Shown: positions 34,521-44,588 of the stretch, piece after piece
Layout of the letters: every line of letters begins with the position of its first letter
Numbering within the stretch: the stretch's first letter is position 1
Assembly: GCF_024460775.1 (NCBI RefSeq)
Contig: NZ_JANFYZ010000002.1
Span: 156,954-220,953 of the forward strand
Direction of reading: 5' to 3'
DNA length: 64,000 bases
DNA from: Desulfovibrio desulfuricans
GTDB taxonomy: Bacteria; Desulfobacterota; Desulfovibrionia; Desulfovibrionales; Desulfovibrionaceae
Notes under the pieces: model-generated
The model's database searches: none
What the model saw: the letters and a program-made list of their open reading frames with translations, nothing else
What the model was told of the DNA's origin: nothing
Made by a program: the position numbers and the translations under genes

Positions 34521-35228
34521 TTAGCCCTCAAGAAATTTTTTAACCTGAGTCATGTCAACCTTGAAGCCAGGGCCCATGGTGGTGGACACTGCCATGGAGA
34601 GCATGTAGCTGCCCTTGGCGGCGGAAGGCTTAAGGCGGTTCACGGCGTCAAGCAGGGCCTTGAGGTTGCCCAGAATCTTTTCGGGGCCAAAGGAAACCTT
34701 GCCAAGGGGAGCGTGCAGCACGCCAGCCTTGTCAACCTTGAAGTCCACGCGACCGGCCTTAAGTTCGGTAACGGCCTTGGTCACATCAAAGGTGACGGAG
34801 CCGGTCTTGGCGTTGGGCATAAGGCCACGGGGGCCAAGCACGCGACCGATCTGGCCCACAAGAGCCATAACGTCGGGGGTAGCCACGGCGGCGTCAAATT
34901 CGAGCCAGCCTTCCTTGACCTTGGCGACCAGATCTTCGGCACCCACAACATCCGCACCGGCTTCGCGGGCTTCCGCCTGCTTTTCGCCCTTACAGAACAC
35001 GGCCACGCGAACGGTCTTGCCAAGCCCGTGGGGCAGGGTCACAGCGCCGCGAACCATCTGGTCGGAATATTTGGGGTCAACGCCGAGGCGCACGGCCACG
35101 TCAACAGTTTCGTCAAATTTGGCAAAGGAAGCGCCAAGCGATTTGCTGACGGCGTCTTCAATGCTGAAGCGTTCCTGAAGGTTGTTGCCTTCAAGCGCCT
35201 TGCGGAAATTCTTGCCATGTGTGGGCAT
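34521..35228 (-). CDS. rplA: 50S ribosomal protein L1
   Basis: This 235-residue protein is L1, with the typical N-terminal GKNFRKAL, the [21 protein letters not shown] segment, [17 protein letters not shown] and TMGPGFKVD near the C-terminus. L1 binds 23S rRNA at the E-site stalk and can repress its own operon. The ATG at 35228 has AAGGAT upstream and gives the family length; the frame is open for 21 more codons into the gap. Confidence 0.97.
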   Translation of the reverse strand: MPTHGKNFRKALEGNNLQERFSIEDAVSKSLGASFAKFDETVDVAVRLGVDPKYSDQMVRGAVTLPHGLGKTVRVAVFCKGEKQAEAREAGADVVGAEDLVAKVKEGWLEFDAAVATPDVMALVGQIGRVLGPRGLMPNAKTGSVTFDVTKAVTELKAGRVDFKVDKAGVLHAPLGKVSFGPEKILGNLKALLDAVNRLKPSAAKGSYMLSMAVSTTMGPGFKVDMTQVKKFLEG

Positions 35229-35398
35229 GAGATAATCCTTTCGTTTTGCATCTCCTGCCGAACTTTGTCTTGCGCAAAGGCGGCAGTACAATTGATTTCA
35301 ACGATGGCTGCCAAGCGTTTTAAAGCTACTGCAGCCGTAAGACCAGTGTGCCGTATATGCAACGAGCGCCCAAGGGCGCTCACGGCTTTAAAAGGGCC

Positions 35399-35821
35399 TT
35401 ACTTAACGTCAATGCCCATGCTGCGAGCGGTACCAGCAATGGACTTCACCGCAGACTCAATGCTTGCAGCATTCAGATCGGGCAGCTTCAGCTTGGCGAT
35501 TTCTTCAATCTGCGCCATGCTCAGGCTACCAACCTTGTTGCGGTTGGGTTCGCCGGAACCCTTTTCAATTTTGGCGGCTTTCATGATCAGCACCGAGGCC
35601 GGGGGGGTCTTGGTGATGAAGGTGAAAGAGCGGTCGGCGTACACGGTGATGACCACAGGAATGATCGTGCCCTTCTGTTCCATGGTGCGGGCATTGAATT
35701 CCTTGCAGAAACCCATGATGTTCAGGCCGTGCTGACCGAGGGCAGGACCAACCGGCGGCGAGGGGTTAGCCGCGCCAGCGGGGATCTGCAGTTTGATTTT
35801 GGCAACTTCTTTCTTGGCCAT
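35399..35821 (-). CDS. rplK: 50S ribosomal protein L11
   Basis: This 140-residue protein is L11. Its N-terminal domain has [19 protein letters not shown] with the proline-rich helix contacted by thiopeptide antibiotics, then [15 protein letters not shown], and the C-terminal RNA-binding domain ends [12 protein letters not shown]. It binds the GTPase-associated region of 23S rRNA. It is followed by a 170-base gap before rplA. Confidence 0.98.
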   Translation of the reverse strand: MAKKEVAKIKLQIPAGAANPSPPVGPALGQHGLNIMGFCKEFNARTMEQKGTIIPVVITVYADRSFTFITKTPPASVLIMKAAKIEKGSGEPNRNKVGSLSMAQIEEIAKLKLPDLNAASIESAVKSIAGTARSMGIDVK

Positions 35822-35887
35822 TTGAGTTATCCTTCATCGCTGCTCGCGCAGTTCAAGGCAAAGCCCTGTCGCGCGGGGGGCAAGTCA

Positions 35888-36460
35888 TTAACCTTTGGAT
35901 ACCTGCACGAAATCCAGTTCCACAGGGGTCTGACGACCAAAAATGGAAACGGAAACGCGCAGTTTCCCCTTGTCGTAGTTGACGTCTTCCACAACGCCAT
36001 TGAAGCCGCCAAACGGCCCTTCAATAACGCGTACTTCGTCGCCGCGGTCAAAGTTGAACTTGGGCCGTGGCGTTTCCTGGCGAGACTCCATCAGGGAGAG
36101 AATGCGCTGTGCTTCACTCTCACGCATTGGGGTAGGACGGTTTTTGCCGCCCACAAAGCCGGTGACCTTGGGGATGGACTGTACCAGATGCCAGGAAAGA
36201 TCCGTCATGGTCATACGCACCATGACATACCCGGGATAGAACTTGCGCGTAGAGGTGCGCTGTTGTCCACCCTTGGTAGGTTCAATAACCTTTTCAGTGG
36301 GAACAACAACTTCCTCAATAAGCCCTTCATCCTGCCCGGTGCGGCGCAACTCGTTAATGGTCTTCTGCACACGCTGCTCGAAACCCGAGTAGGTGTGCAC
36401 GATGTACCAGCGAGCCTTTTTGCAGAGCTCGGAAGTTTCGTCGATAACAGGGTCTTTCAT
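35888..36460 (-). CDS. nusG: Transcription termination/antitermination factor NusG
   Basis: This 190-residue protein has the NGN domain (WYIVHTYSGFEQRVQKT and YPGYVMVRMTM) and a C-terminal KOW domain (GDEVRVIEGPFGGFNGVVEDV). It binds RNA polymerase and couples it to Rho and the ribosome. The gene order secE-nusG-rplK is the usual one, and the gap to secE is only 8 bases. Confidence 0.98.
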   Translation of the reverse strand: MKDPVIDETSELCKKARWYIVHTYSGFEQRVQKTINELRRTGQDEGLIEEVVVPTEKVIEPTKGGQQRTSTRKFYPGYVMVRMTMTDLSWHLVQSIPKVTGFVGGKNRPTPMRESEAQRILSLMESRQETPRPKFNFDRGDEVRVIEGPFGGFNGVVEDVNYDKGKLRVSVSIFGRQTPVELDFVQVSKG

Positions 36461-36468
36461 ATCGGCCT

Positions 36469-36708
36469 TCAGGACAATAGGGTCTTGATCAGGGAAGACA
36501 GACCAAAGTCCACCAGCCCCAGGATGACAGCCATCACGGCTACAAAGCCCAAAACGGCCAAGGTGGCTTTGCGCGTTTCCTGCAACGTAGGCCAGGTGAC
36601 CTTGCGCAATTCGGCCTTGGCGTCCTCAACGTAGCGAGTAAACCGTACGACAGGGTTCGGGCCTTTGTCCGCCTTAAGGTCGGCAGCTTGAGCTTGTTTT
36701 TTTGCCAT
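36469..36708 (-). CDS. secE: Preprotein translocase subunit SecE
   Basis: This 79-residue protein has a charged N-terminus, the conserved EDAKAELRKVTWPTLQET amphipathic segment and one membrane helix (TLAVLGFVAVMAVILGLVDFG), the short single-helix form of SecE. It clamps SecY in the translocon. The ATG at 36708 was chosen because the open frame further upstream runs through the tRNA-Trp gene. The tRNA-Trp is 22 bases upstream. Confidence 0.95.
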   Translation of the reverse strand: MAKKQAQAADLKADKGPNPVVRFTRYVEDAKAELRKVTWPTLQETRKATLAVLGFVAVMAVILGLVDFGLSSLIKTLLS

Positions 36709-36730
36709 GGTGTAATCCGGAGATAAAAAA

Positions 36731-36807
36731 TGGCAGGGCAGGAGGGATTCGAACCCCCAACATGCGGTTTTGGAGACCGCCGCTCTAGCCGTTAGAGCTA
36801 CTGCCCT
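36731..36807 (-). tRNA. tRNA-Trp (anticodon CCA)
   Basis: The minus strand gives a 77-base cloverleaf with encoded CCA: acceptor AGGGCAG pairs with CTGCCCT, anticodon loop CTCCAAA, T loop GGTTCGAATCC. The position between rpmG and secE is a common bacterial arrangement. Confidence 0.97.
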
Positions 36808-36851
36808 GCACACCGTCCGGGGGGCTTATCGCCCCCCGGCGGAAGTTTATT

Positions 36852-37001
36852 TTACCTGGTTTCGCGATGCACAGTGTGCTTCTTATCCCAGGGACAATAC
36901 TTTTTCATTTCCAGCCGACCGGTAGTGTTTTTCTTGTTCTTCCGGGTGCTGTAGTTGCGGCGCTTGCACTCAGTGCAGGCCAGTATGATATTAACTCGCA
37001 T
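36852..37001 (-). CDS. rpmG: 50S ribosomal protein L33
   Basis: This 49-residue protein starts [17 protein letters not shown] and ends [10 protein letters not shown], the L33 pattern. One CxxC pair (CTEC) is present, while the second pair is reduced to a single Cys (YCPWDKK), so it is a partly zinc-free form. It lies 3 bases after tuf and before tRNA-Trp. The start ATG at 37001 is the only one in frame. Confidence 0.95.
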   Translation of the reverse strand: MRVNIILACTECKRRNYSTRKNKKNTTGRLEMKKYCPWDKKHTVHRETR

Positions 37002-37004
37002 ATG

Positions 37005-38198
<1,194 letters not shown>

Positions 38199-38413
38199 TG
38201 TACGTCTCCCTGGAGAAAAAAATGTTTGCGTTTTACCTGCGTTACTAAATTCGTTTTGAATTCGTAGAGCTGTAACGCCTGCTCCTCGCGTAACGGCTGC
38301 GGTAGTGGGAAGTTCCGTTGGGCGGCCCGCTATCCGCATTCAGTCCCTGGACACCAGGGAACGTGCATTGGCGGACAAGGTGACTGAGGGGGAGGCGGAA
38401 TCAGGCAGGATTT

Positions 38414-38489
38414 TGGAGCGGGAAACGGGATTCGAACCCGCAACCCTCAGCTTGGAAGGCTGATGCTCTAGCCGTTGAGCTATTCCCGC
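38414..38489 (-). tRNA. tRNA-Gly (anticodon TCC)
   Basis: This is a 76-base cloverleaf with encoded CCA: acceptor GCGGGAA pairs with TTCCCGC, anticodon loop CTTCCAA, T loop GGTTCGAATCC. It is the third tRNA of the Thr-Tyr-Gly group ahead of tuf. Confidence 0.97.
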
Positions 38490-38589
38490 ACGCTACCGTA
38501 GTTCCCCGACAGGCGTCCTGTCTCCTACAGCCAAGGCAGTTTATTCAAACCAGCCACCAACCGTCCAGTATTTGGCGACGGAAAAGTGG

Positions 38590-38675
38590 TGGTGGAGGGG
38601 GGTGGATTTGAACCACCGAAGTCTTACGACGACAGATTTACAGTCTGTTCCCTTTGGCCACTCGGGAACCCCTCC
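38590..38675 (-). tRNA. tRNA-Tyr (anticodon GTA)
   Basis: This is an 86-base class II tRNA with encoded CCA: acceptor GGAGGGG, anticodon loop CTGTAAA and a long variable arm (CGTCGTAAGACTTCG region), as expected for bacterial tRNA-Tyr. Confidence 0.97.
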
Positions 38676-38721
38676 ACTCTTGCCGAAAAGTCGGAAAGTC
38701 CGATCTTCGTTCAGCTTCTTG

Positions 38722-38797
38722 TGGAGCTGGCGATGGGACTCGAACCCGCAACCTGCTGATTACAAATCAGCTGCTCTGCCAGTTGAGCTACGCCAGC
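38722..38797 (-). tRNA. tRNA-Thr (anticodon TGT)
   Basis: This is a 76-base cloverleaf with encoded CCA: acceptor GCTGGCG pairs with CGCCAGC, anticodon loop TTTGTAA, T loop GGTTCGAGTCC. It is the first tRNA of the group leading into tuf. Confidence 0.97.
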
Positions 38798-38932
38798 GGC
38801 AACACAGCTTATTAGCGATTTTCATTCTGCTTTGCAAGCAAAAATTTCGCTTTGGCTCAAATTTTTTCAAATTATAGTGAGCCGTGCTGCTTTTTACCGT
38901 TTTTCGCGCCTTTGCGCGGAAACGATTTGGCC

Positions 38933-39799
38933 TTATAGCCCTTTCCTCGCCAATGTGCAACGGTTAAGTTGGGCAATGTCCCGTTTATTTTCAATTTTTT
39001 TGAAAATTCCCGTGGCAGCCAGCATTTCGCGCACGGCCTCCGCTTGGTTTGCGCCGTGCTCCAGCAAAACCCAACCGCCATTTTGCAATGCAAGCGCGGC
39101 TGCATCCACGGCTGCTTTAAGGTGGAGCAGGCCGTTGTTTTCAGAGAACAGGGCGCTGTGCGGCTCGTTGTGCAACACTTCATCCATAACCATGTGCCGC
39201 TCGGCATCAGCTATATATGGAGGGTTGCTCACAAGCAGACGCAGCGATTCCGGTTTGAGCGGCGGAGTACGCATGTCTGCGCGCAGCGCCGCAATTCTGC
39301 CATCTACACTATGCCGCACCGCATTCTGCGCGGCAACGGCAATGGCATTGGGGCAGATATCCAGCAGAATACCGCTCCAGCAGGGGCGCTCCGCCGCCAG
39401 GGTGATGCCGATGCAGCCTGTGCCGGTGCCCAGGTCTGCAAAGCTGAGGTGTTCTTCCGGCAGCAGCTCCAGAGCATTGTCTACAATGAGTTCTGTTTCC
39501 GGTCTGGGAATAAGGGTGTGCGGCGTAACCGTAAAGTCGCGGCCATAAAATTCCTTGCGCCCGATGATCTGGGCCAGAGGTTGCCCCGTGGCCCGGCAGG
39601 CCACCAGCGCTAGAAAATTATTCTCTTCTATGGCCGTCAGCTCCCGCCCCGCCTCCAGAATGCAAAAAAGGCGGGCGGATCCTGAAGGATCCCCCTTGAG
39701 CGTTTCGCGCGCCAGCACTTCTGCGCAAAGGCGGGGGCTGTCCACCCCCGCCTTTGTCAGTTGTTCTGTCGCTTCATCTATATATTGCTTGAGGCGCAC
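38933..39799 (-). CDS. prmC: Peptide chain release factor N5-glutamine methyltransferase PrmC (HemK)
   Basis: This 288-residue enzyme has an N-terminal helical domain and a C-terminal SAM-dependent methyltransferase fold. Motifs are IPRPETELIVD near residue 98, DLGTGTGCIGI (SAM-binding), and VSNPPYI near 190, the catalytic NPPY that binds the target glutamine. It methylates the GGQ glutamine of release factors. Often it follows prfA; here it follows lon by 5 bases, an arrangement that may reflect a moved gene. Confidence 0.93.
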   Translation of the reverse strand: MRLKQYIDEATEQLTKAGVDSPRLCAEVLARETLKGDPSGSARLFCILEAGRELTAIEENNFLALVACRATGQPLAQIIGRKEFYGRDFTVTPHTLIPRPETELIVDNALELLPEEHLSFADLGTGTGCIGITLAAERPCWSGILLDICPNAIAVAAQNAVRHSVDGRIAALRADMRTPPLKPESLRLLVSNPPYIADAERHMVMDEVLHNEPHSALFSENNGLLHLKAAVDAAALALQNGGWVLLEHGANQAEAVREMLAATGIFKKIENKRDIAQLNRCTLARKGL

Positions 39800-39804
39800 G
39801 AATG

Positions 39805-42405
39805 TCAGGCTCCGGCTTCCGCGGGCCGCTTGGGCTTTCTGGCGCCAGCGGTTTTGGCTGTTGCCGTGCCCTTGGCTGCTACACCCGTGGATTCTTCCAC
39901 CTTGCTTTTGCCGCCCTTGCCCGTTGCGGAACTGCCGCGCCCACCCTTGGTTTCAAACACGATGGGCAGCAGTTCGTCATAATGGTGCACAGGGTGCACG
40001 GTGATGCGCTTGAGCAGTTCCTTGGGCACATCCTCAAGATCTTTGACGTTCTGGTGCGGAATGACCACGTGCTTGAGACCGCGCGCCACGCCCGCCAGAA
40101 TTTTTTCCTTGATGCCGCCCACAGGCAGCACCCGGCCTTGCAGGGTGATCTCGCCGGTCATGCACAGGTCTGCGCGCACACGCCGTCCGCTCAGGGCGGA
40201 GATGAGGGCCGTGGTCAGCGTAACGCCCGCCGAGGGGCCGTCCTTGGGCGTTGCGCCCGCAGGCACGTGCACGTGCAGGTCGTATTGCGACACAAAACCG
40301 GGGTCCACGCCAAGGTCGTCCGCACGGCTGCGGATGTAGCTCAAGGCAGCCTGGGCGCTTTCCTTCATCACATCACCAAGTTGCCCGGTGAGGGTGAGGC
40401 CTCCCTTGCCCTTCATGACAGTGGCTTCAACAGTCAGCACTTCGCCGCCAGCGGGCGTCCAGGCCAGGCCCAGAGCCATGCCGGGCATGAGCTTCTTTTC
40501 CTTTTCGTCTTCAATAAAGCGGGGCGCGCCCAACAGTTTTTCCACATCGGCCACGTCAACCATAAAGGGCGGCTTTTTGCCCTCGGCCTTACGGCGGGCC
40601 AGTTTGCGGCAGATGGAGGAAAGCTCGCGCTCAAGGTTGCGCAGCCCGGCCTCGCGCGTGTATTCGCGGATGATCTTTTCCAGGGCTTCTTCCGTCAGTT
40701 CCACATCCTTTGGGGCAAGGCCATTGTCTTCCACCTTCTTGGGCAGCAGATGCTTGCGGGCGATCTGGGCCTTTTCCTGCAAGGTGTAACCGGGCAGGGA
40801 AATGACTTCCATACGGTCGCGCAGGGCCGCCGGGATGGTTTCCAGATGGTTGGCCGTGCAGAGGAACATAACCTTTGAAAGATCAAAGGGCACGTTCAGG
40901 TAGTGGTCGCTGAAGGTGTAGTTCTGTTCCGGATCAAGCACTTCCAGCAGGGCGGATGAGGGATCGCCCCTGAAATCCGCGCCCAGCTTGTCCACTTCGT
41001 CCAGCACGATAACGGGGTTGCGCGTGCCGGCCTGCTTGAGGGCCTGAATGATGCGACCCGGCATGGCGCCGATGTAGGTGCGCCGATGCCCGCGGATTTC
41101 CGCCTCATCGTGCATGCCGCCCAGCGAAAGCCGCTGGAATTTACGGCCCAGCGCCCGCGCAATGGAGCGCCCAAGCGAGGTTTTACCCACGCCGGGAGGG
41201 CCCGCAAAGCAGAGGATGGGCCCCTTGGACTGCGGATTGAGCTTGCGCACGCTCAGGAATTCAAGGATGCGGTCCTTGATTTTGTCGAGACCGCAGTGGT
41301 CTTCGTCAAGAATTTCTTTGGCATGGACAATATCCAGCCTGTCGCGCGAAAGCTTTTTCCACGGCAGTTCCACCAGCCAGTCAAGGTAGGTGCGCACCAC
41401 GTTGGCCTCGGAAGAATCGGCGTGCATGCCCGAAAGGCGGCGCAACTGCTTGTCGGCTTCCTTGCGCACGTCCTTGGGCAGGCCTGCTTTTTCAAGGGCC
41501 TGCTTGAGGTTTTCAAGGTCTTCCTCGCCGTCTTCGTCCTTGTCGCCAAGTTCTGTGCGGATAGCCTTGAGCTGCTCGCGCAAAAAGTAATCCTTCTGCG
41601 CCTTGTCCATGCCTTCGCGGGCCGAACTCTGGATGCGCGCCTGCACGGTGGCGACTTCCACCTCGCGCTGCAGTTGGGTGTTGACCAGCATGAGGCGGTC
41701 AATGGGATTCTCCGCCTCGAGAATGCGCTGGGCATCGGCTGTTTTCATGCGCATGTTGGCGGCGATAAGGTCGGCCAGGCGGCCCGGATCGTCCACGCCC
41801 TGCAAGACGGCAAGAACGTCTGGCGAGGAAAGGCCACGCAGGGTCAGCACCTTTTCGCTCTGCTCGCGCACGGAGCGCAACAGGGCCTCCACCGTGGCGT
41901 CTACCACAGGGATTTGCTCGGGCAGGGTTTCAATGCGCGCTTCAAGGAAGGGTTCCACCTGGCGGTAGCTCGTAACCCGTGCGCGGCTCACGCCCTGCAC
42001 AAGAATTTTCACCCTCGAATCGGGCATCTTGAGCATGCGCATGACCTGCACTACGGTGCCGACCTGGTAGAGGTCTTCCGGCTTGGGATCTTCGGTGGCT
42101 TCTTCTTTCTGCGCGCACACAAGCAGGTGCCGCCCGTTTTTCAGGGCTGCGTCCACGGCCTGTACGGATTTGTCGCGTCCGATGAACAGCGGCAGGATCA
42201 TATAGTTGAAGATAACCACGTCTCGAACGGGCAACACGGGCAGCGTGTCGGGAATGCTCTGCGCCGCCGTATTGAGGCTGCCCTCGTGATCCAGCGTCTC
42301 GGGCGCGTTCATTTCCGCCTTGTCCGTTTCGCTGTCGATGGCAGGTTCTGCCTCAATGGGTTCTTCCTGATGCAGCAAAATGTCTTTTTCATTGATGTCA
42401 GCCAT
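39805..42405 (-). CDS. lon: ATP-dependent protease Lon
   Basis: This 866-residue Lon has the N-terminal substrate-recognition domain (LPVLPVRDVVIFNYMILPL), a coiled region, the AAA+ module (Walker A GPPGVGKTSLG, followed by IVLDEVDK), and the C-terminal serine protease domain with the catalytic PKDGPSAG motif and a downstream Lys (GGIKEKILAG). It degrades misfolded and regulatory proteins in the cytoplasm. An acidic N-terminal extension and a Lys/Ala-rich C-terminal tail (ATGKGGKSK...RKPKRPAEAGA region) are added. The ATG at 42405 follows GGGGAG. It is 27 bases after radC. Confidence 0.95.
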   Translation of the reverse strand: MADINEKDILLHQEEPIEAEPAIDSETDKAEMNAPETLDHEGSLNTAAQSIPDTLPVLPVRDVVIFNYMILPLFIGRDKSVQAVDAALKNGRHLLVCAQKEEATEDPKPEDLYQVGTVVQVMRMLKMPDSRVKILVQGVSRARVTSYRQVEPFLEARIETLPEQIPVVDATVEALLRSVREQSEKVLTLRGLSSPDVLAVLQGVDDPGRLADLIAANMRMKTADAQRILEAENPIDRLMLVNTQLQREVEVATVQARIQSSAREGMDKAQKDYFLREQLKAIRTELGDKDEDGEEDLENLKQALEKAGLPKDVRKEADKQLRRLSGMHADSSEANVVRTYLDWLVELPWKKLSRDRLDIVHAKEILDEDHCGLDKIKDRILEFLSVRKLNPQSKGPILCFAGPPGVGKTSLGRSIARALGRKFQRLSLGGMHDEAEIRGHRRTYIGAMPGRIIQALKQAGTRNPVIVLDEVDKLGADFRGDPSSALLEVLDPEQNYTFSDHYLNVPFDLSKVMFLCTANHLETIPAALRDRMEVISLPGYTLQEKAQIARKHLLPKKVEDNGLAPKDVELTEEALEKIIREYTREAGLRNLERELSSICRKLARRKAEGKKPPFMVDVADVEKLLGAPRFIEDEKEKKLMPGMALGLAWTPAGGEVLTVEATVMKGKGGLTLTGQLGDVMKESAQAALSYIRSRADDLGVDPGFVSQYDLHVHVPAGATPKDGPSAGVTLTTALISALSGRRVRADLCMTGEITLQGRVLPVGGIKEKILAGVARGLKHVVIPHQNVKDLEDVPKELLKRITVHPVHHYDELLPIVFETKGGRGSSATGKGGKSKVEESTGVAAKGTATAKTAGARKPKRPAEAGA

Positions 42406-42431
42406 ATATATTCTCCCCGACTGCTTTCGAT

Positions 42432-43124
42432 TCAAATGCGTTGCGATTGCGTTATGCTGTAGCAGTCTCCATCAGTAACGATGACGTGATCCAGAAAGCG
42501 CAGCCCCATGCGGGGCGCCAGTCTTTGCAGTTCTTCTGTCAGCAGGCGGTCTTCCTGCGAAGGCCCCGGGTTGCCGCCGGGGTGGTTGTGCACCAAGATT
42601 ATGCCGCTTGCCTTACGGAGCAGGGCCGCTTCAAGAACGTCCCTTGGGTAGATTGAAACTTCTGCAATGCCGCCCCTGCGCAGGCGCTCCCAGGCCATAA
42701 GGCGGTTGCGCCTGTCTACCAGCGCCAGCCAGCATTCTTCGTGAGGGCTTGTGCCAAGCCGGGCCTGCGCCATGCGGGCTACGGCCTCGGGTGTTGCCAG
42801 AACTTCCTTTTGCCGCAGCTCTGCCGCTGCGTAGCGCGCCCGCGTTTCGCCCAAAACCCGCCATAAGGCCAGCAATCCCGGCCCAAAACCGGGCACCTGC
42901 AAGAGTTCTTCGGGCCTTGCGTCCAGCGCCCCGCGAATGCTGCCAAACTTCTGTATCAGTTCCTTGGCGAGGGGCTTTGTGTCCTTGCGGGTCAACCCGT
43001 AGCCTAACAGCAGCTCCAGCACTTCATAATCCGCCACTGCTGTGGGTTCCAGTTCCAGTCTTTGCCGCAGCCGCTCACGATGCCCGAGGCTTGTGGGCGG
43101 GGTGGATGTTGGCTTTGCTGTCAT
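42432..43124 (-). CDS. radC: RadC-family JAB1/MPN protein
   Basis: This 230-residue protein has an N-terminal helix-hairpin-helix region (GHRERLRQRL and VPGFGPG) and a C-terminal JAB/MPN domain with HNHPGG near residue 178 and the downstream Ser/Asp. The name RadC is historic; a DNA-repair role is not established, and a metal-dependent nuclease or deaminase-like function is possible. The ATG at 43124 fits the family start; the ORF extends 21 codons further without support. Confidence 0.9.
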   Translation of the reverse strand: MTAKPTSTPPTSLGHRERLRQRLELEPTAVADYEVLELLLGYGLTRKDTKPLAKELIQKFGSIRGALDARPEELLQVPGFGPGLLALWRVLGETRARYAAAELRQKEVLATPEAVARMAQARLGTSPHEECWLALVDRRNRLMAWERLRRGGIAEVSIYPRDVLEAALLRKASGIILVHNHPGGNPGPSQEDRLLTEELQRLAPRMGLRFLDHVIVTDGDCYSITQSQRI

Positions 43125-43310
43125 AAAATAAGCAGTCTTGGAGGTTGCGCAAGGGGGCGGGCGGATAAAGGCGCATGCATCCCGCAAATCCTTTGCCGTT
43201 TTTTACGTGAGCGAAAATGATAAATGCGGATCGCAGCGGAATCTGGGTCGCAATAACCGCATTTGCACCGCGCGAGGCTGGCGCGGCGATGTTCTGCCTG
43301 GCGGTTTGCG

Positions 43311-44354
43311 TCAGGCGCGGGTGCGGCCTGCGGCAAACAGGTCTGTCATGCGGGCCGCGAGATAGTCCAGGCTCTGGCTTGGTGATCTGCGGCCGCTCTT
43401 TACCTGCAACTCCGCATCCATAACAGTGGACATGCACTCCGCAAGCACTGCTGGGCCGAGCCGGGTTGCCAACTGTTTTTTGAAGGCAGCCTCGTTGGGA
43501 TGCACGCGCACCTTTTCGCCCGCCCATAGTTGCCAGAGCAGGCGTAACTCCCGCGCCAGCAGGGCCAGCAAAGAAAACAGCAGGCTGTCGCCGTCCTGAC
43601 TGCGCGAAAGTTCCTTCCACACGGCGGTGAGGTTGCCCGCCTCCATGTGCCGGATGCAGTCAAAGACGTTGCACTCTGGGTTCCAAGAAGCCGTGGCGGT
43701 CATGGCCAGAGTAATGGTGCCCTGGTCGGGAACCTGATCCGCCCCGTGAGAATCTGCCTGTGATTTCTCCCGGGCATCATCCTGTGCAGTATTGCGCAGC
43801 AGTTGCAGCTTGATCAGCTCGTTTTCAATGGCCAGGGCATCGGGCGGCACAGAGGCGCAAAACTGCTCCAGAGCGTCCTGTTCAAAGCGCAGGCCAAGCT
43901 CGTGCGAGCGTTGCAGCACATGCTTTTTGACCGCCCGTTCGTTCAGGCCGTCCTGCCGCCATATCCAGCCCTGCTGATCCGCAAAGGCCATGCAGCGCAG
44001 TTTGGCAATGTGCGCGGGAATCTTGGGCTGGCCTTTGTCCCAGGCCACTTCCATACAAAAAAAGGGCCAGCACTGTTCCGAGGGCCGGGCCAGCGCATGC
44101 GATACCTTTTTCCACACCGCTGCGGGCCACAGATTGGCCTGACGCACCACCAGCACACGCGGTGCGCCGAACAGGCCTTGCAGTGTAAGCTGCTCCCAGA
44201 AGCGCGGCGAGGGTTCCTCGTCGCCCCAGTAGACGTGCCTTTCCCACTGCCCGCTGGCGGGCGGAAAGGAAGAAAGCAGCTGCTCCATGCGCGCGCGCAG
44301 CAACTGCCCGTCCGGGCATACAAGAAAACTGAATCCGGGATGTACCGCGCTCAT
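43311..44354 (-). CDS. holA: DNA polymerase III delta subunit (HolA), divergent
   Basis: This 347-residue protein resembles DNA polymerase III delta: N-terminal FLVCPDGQLLRARMEQLL, a PRVLVVRQANLW strand, WIWRQDGLNERAVKKHVLQRS and PPDALAIENELIKLQLL near residue 190. Delta opens the beta clamp during loading. The N-terminal region is divergent from E. coli. The ATG at 44354 is preceded by a CGGA site; the ORF runs on to 44486 through a repeat-like stretch, which argues against that longer start. Confidence 0.75.
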   Translation of the reverse strand: MSAVHPGFSFLVCPDGQLLRARMEQLLSSFPPASGQWERHVYWGDEEPSPRFWEQLTLQGLFGAPRVLVVRQANLWPAAVWKKVSHALARPSEQCWPFFCMEVAWDKGQPKIPAHIAKLRCMAFADQQGWIWRQDGLNERAVKKHVLQRSHELGLRFEQDALEQFCASVPPDALAIENELIKLQLLRNTAQDDAREKSQADSHGADQVPDQGTITLAMTATASWNPECNVFDCIRHMEAGNLTAVWKELSRSQDGDSLLFSLLALLARELRLLWQLWAGEKVRVHPNEAAFKKQLATRLGPAVLAECMSTVMDAELQVKSGRRSPSQSLDYLAARMTDLFAAGRTRA

Positions 44355-44405
44355 GATATTCCGTGGTTCTGAAAATTGATAAAAAAAAGACTGCCGTAGC
44401 AGCCT

Positions 44406-44454
44406 CGGAATAAAACCCGCCCGGAATAAATTCCGCCTTGGAATAAATCCCGTA
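44406..44454. repeat. Short tandem repeat of GGAATAAA-type units
   Basis: Three units of 16-17 bases in tandem (CGGAATAAAACCCGCC, CGGAATAAATTCCGCC, TGGAATAAATCCCGTA) lie upstream of the holA start. The function is unknown. Confidence 0.6.
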
Positions 44455-44532
44455 AATCCAGGTTTGTCATCTGGTGAAACTGCCAACGCAGTCAGTATAG
44501 GTACAAAAGCGGGAACGGGGAAGGGGTATACA

Positions 44533-44577
44533 GGCGGAAGGGGCGTTTTTCATCTGCGAAAAACAGCCCCTTCCGCC
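44533..44577. terminator. Long hairpin downstream of leuS
   Basis: GGCGGAAGGGGC pairs with GCCCCTTCCGCC, and an inner GTTTTTC/GAAAAAC pairing extends the stem. It lies 12 bases after the leuS stop and is probably its terminator, although the T run is inside the stem. Confidence 0.65.
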
Positions 44578-44588
44578 ATGATAATCAG

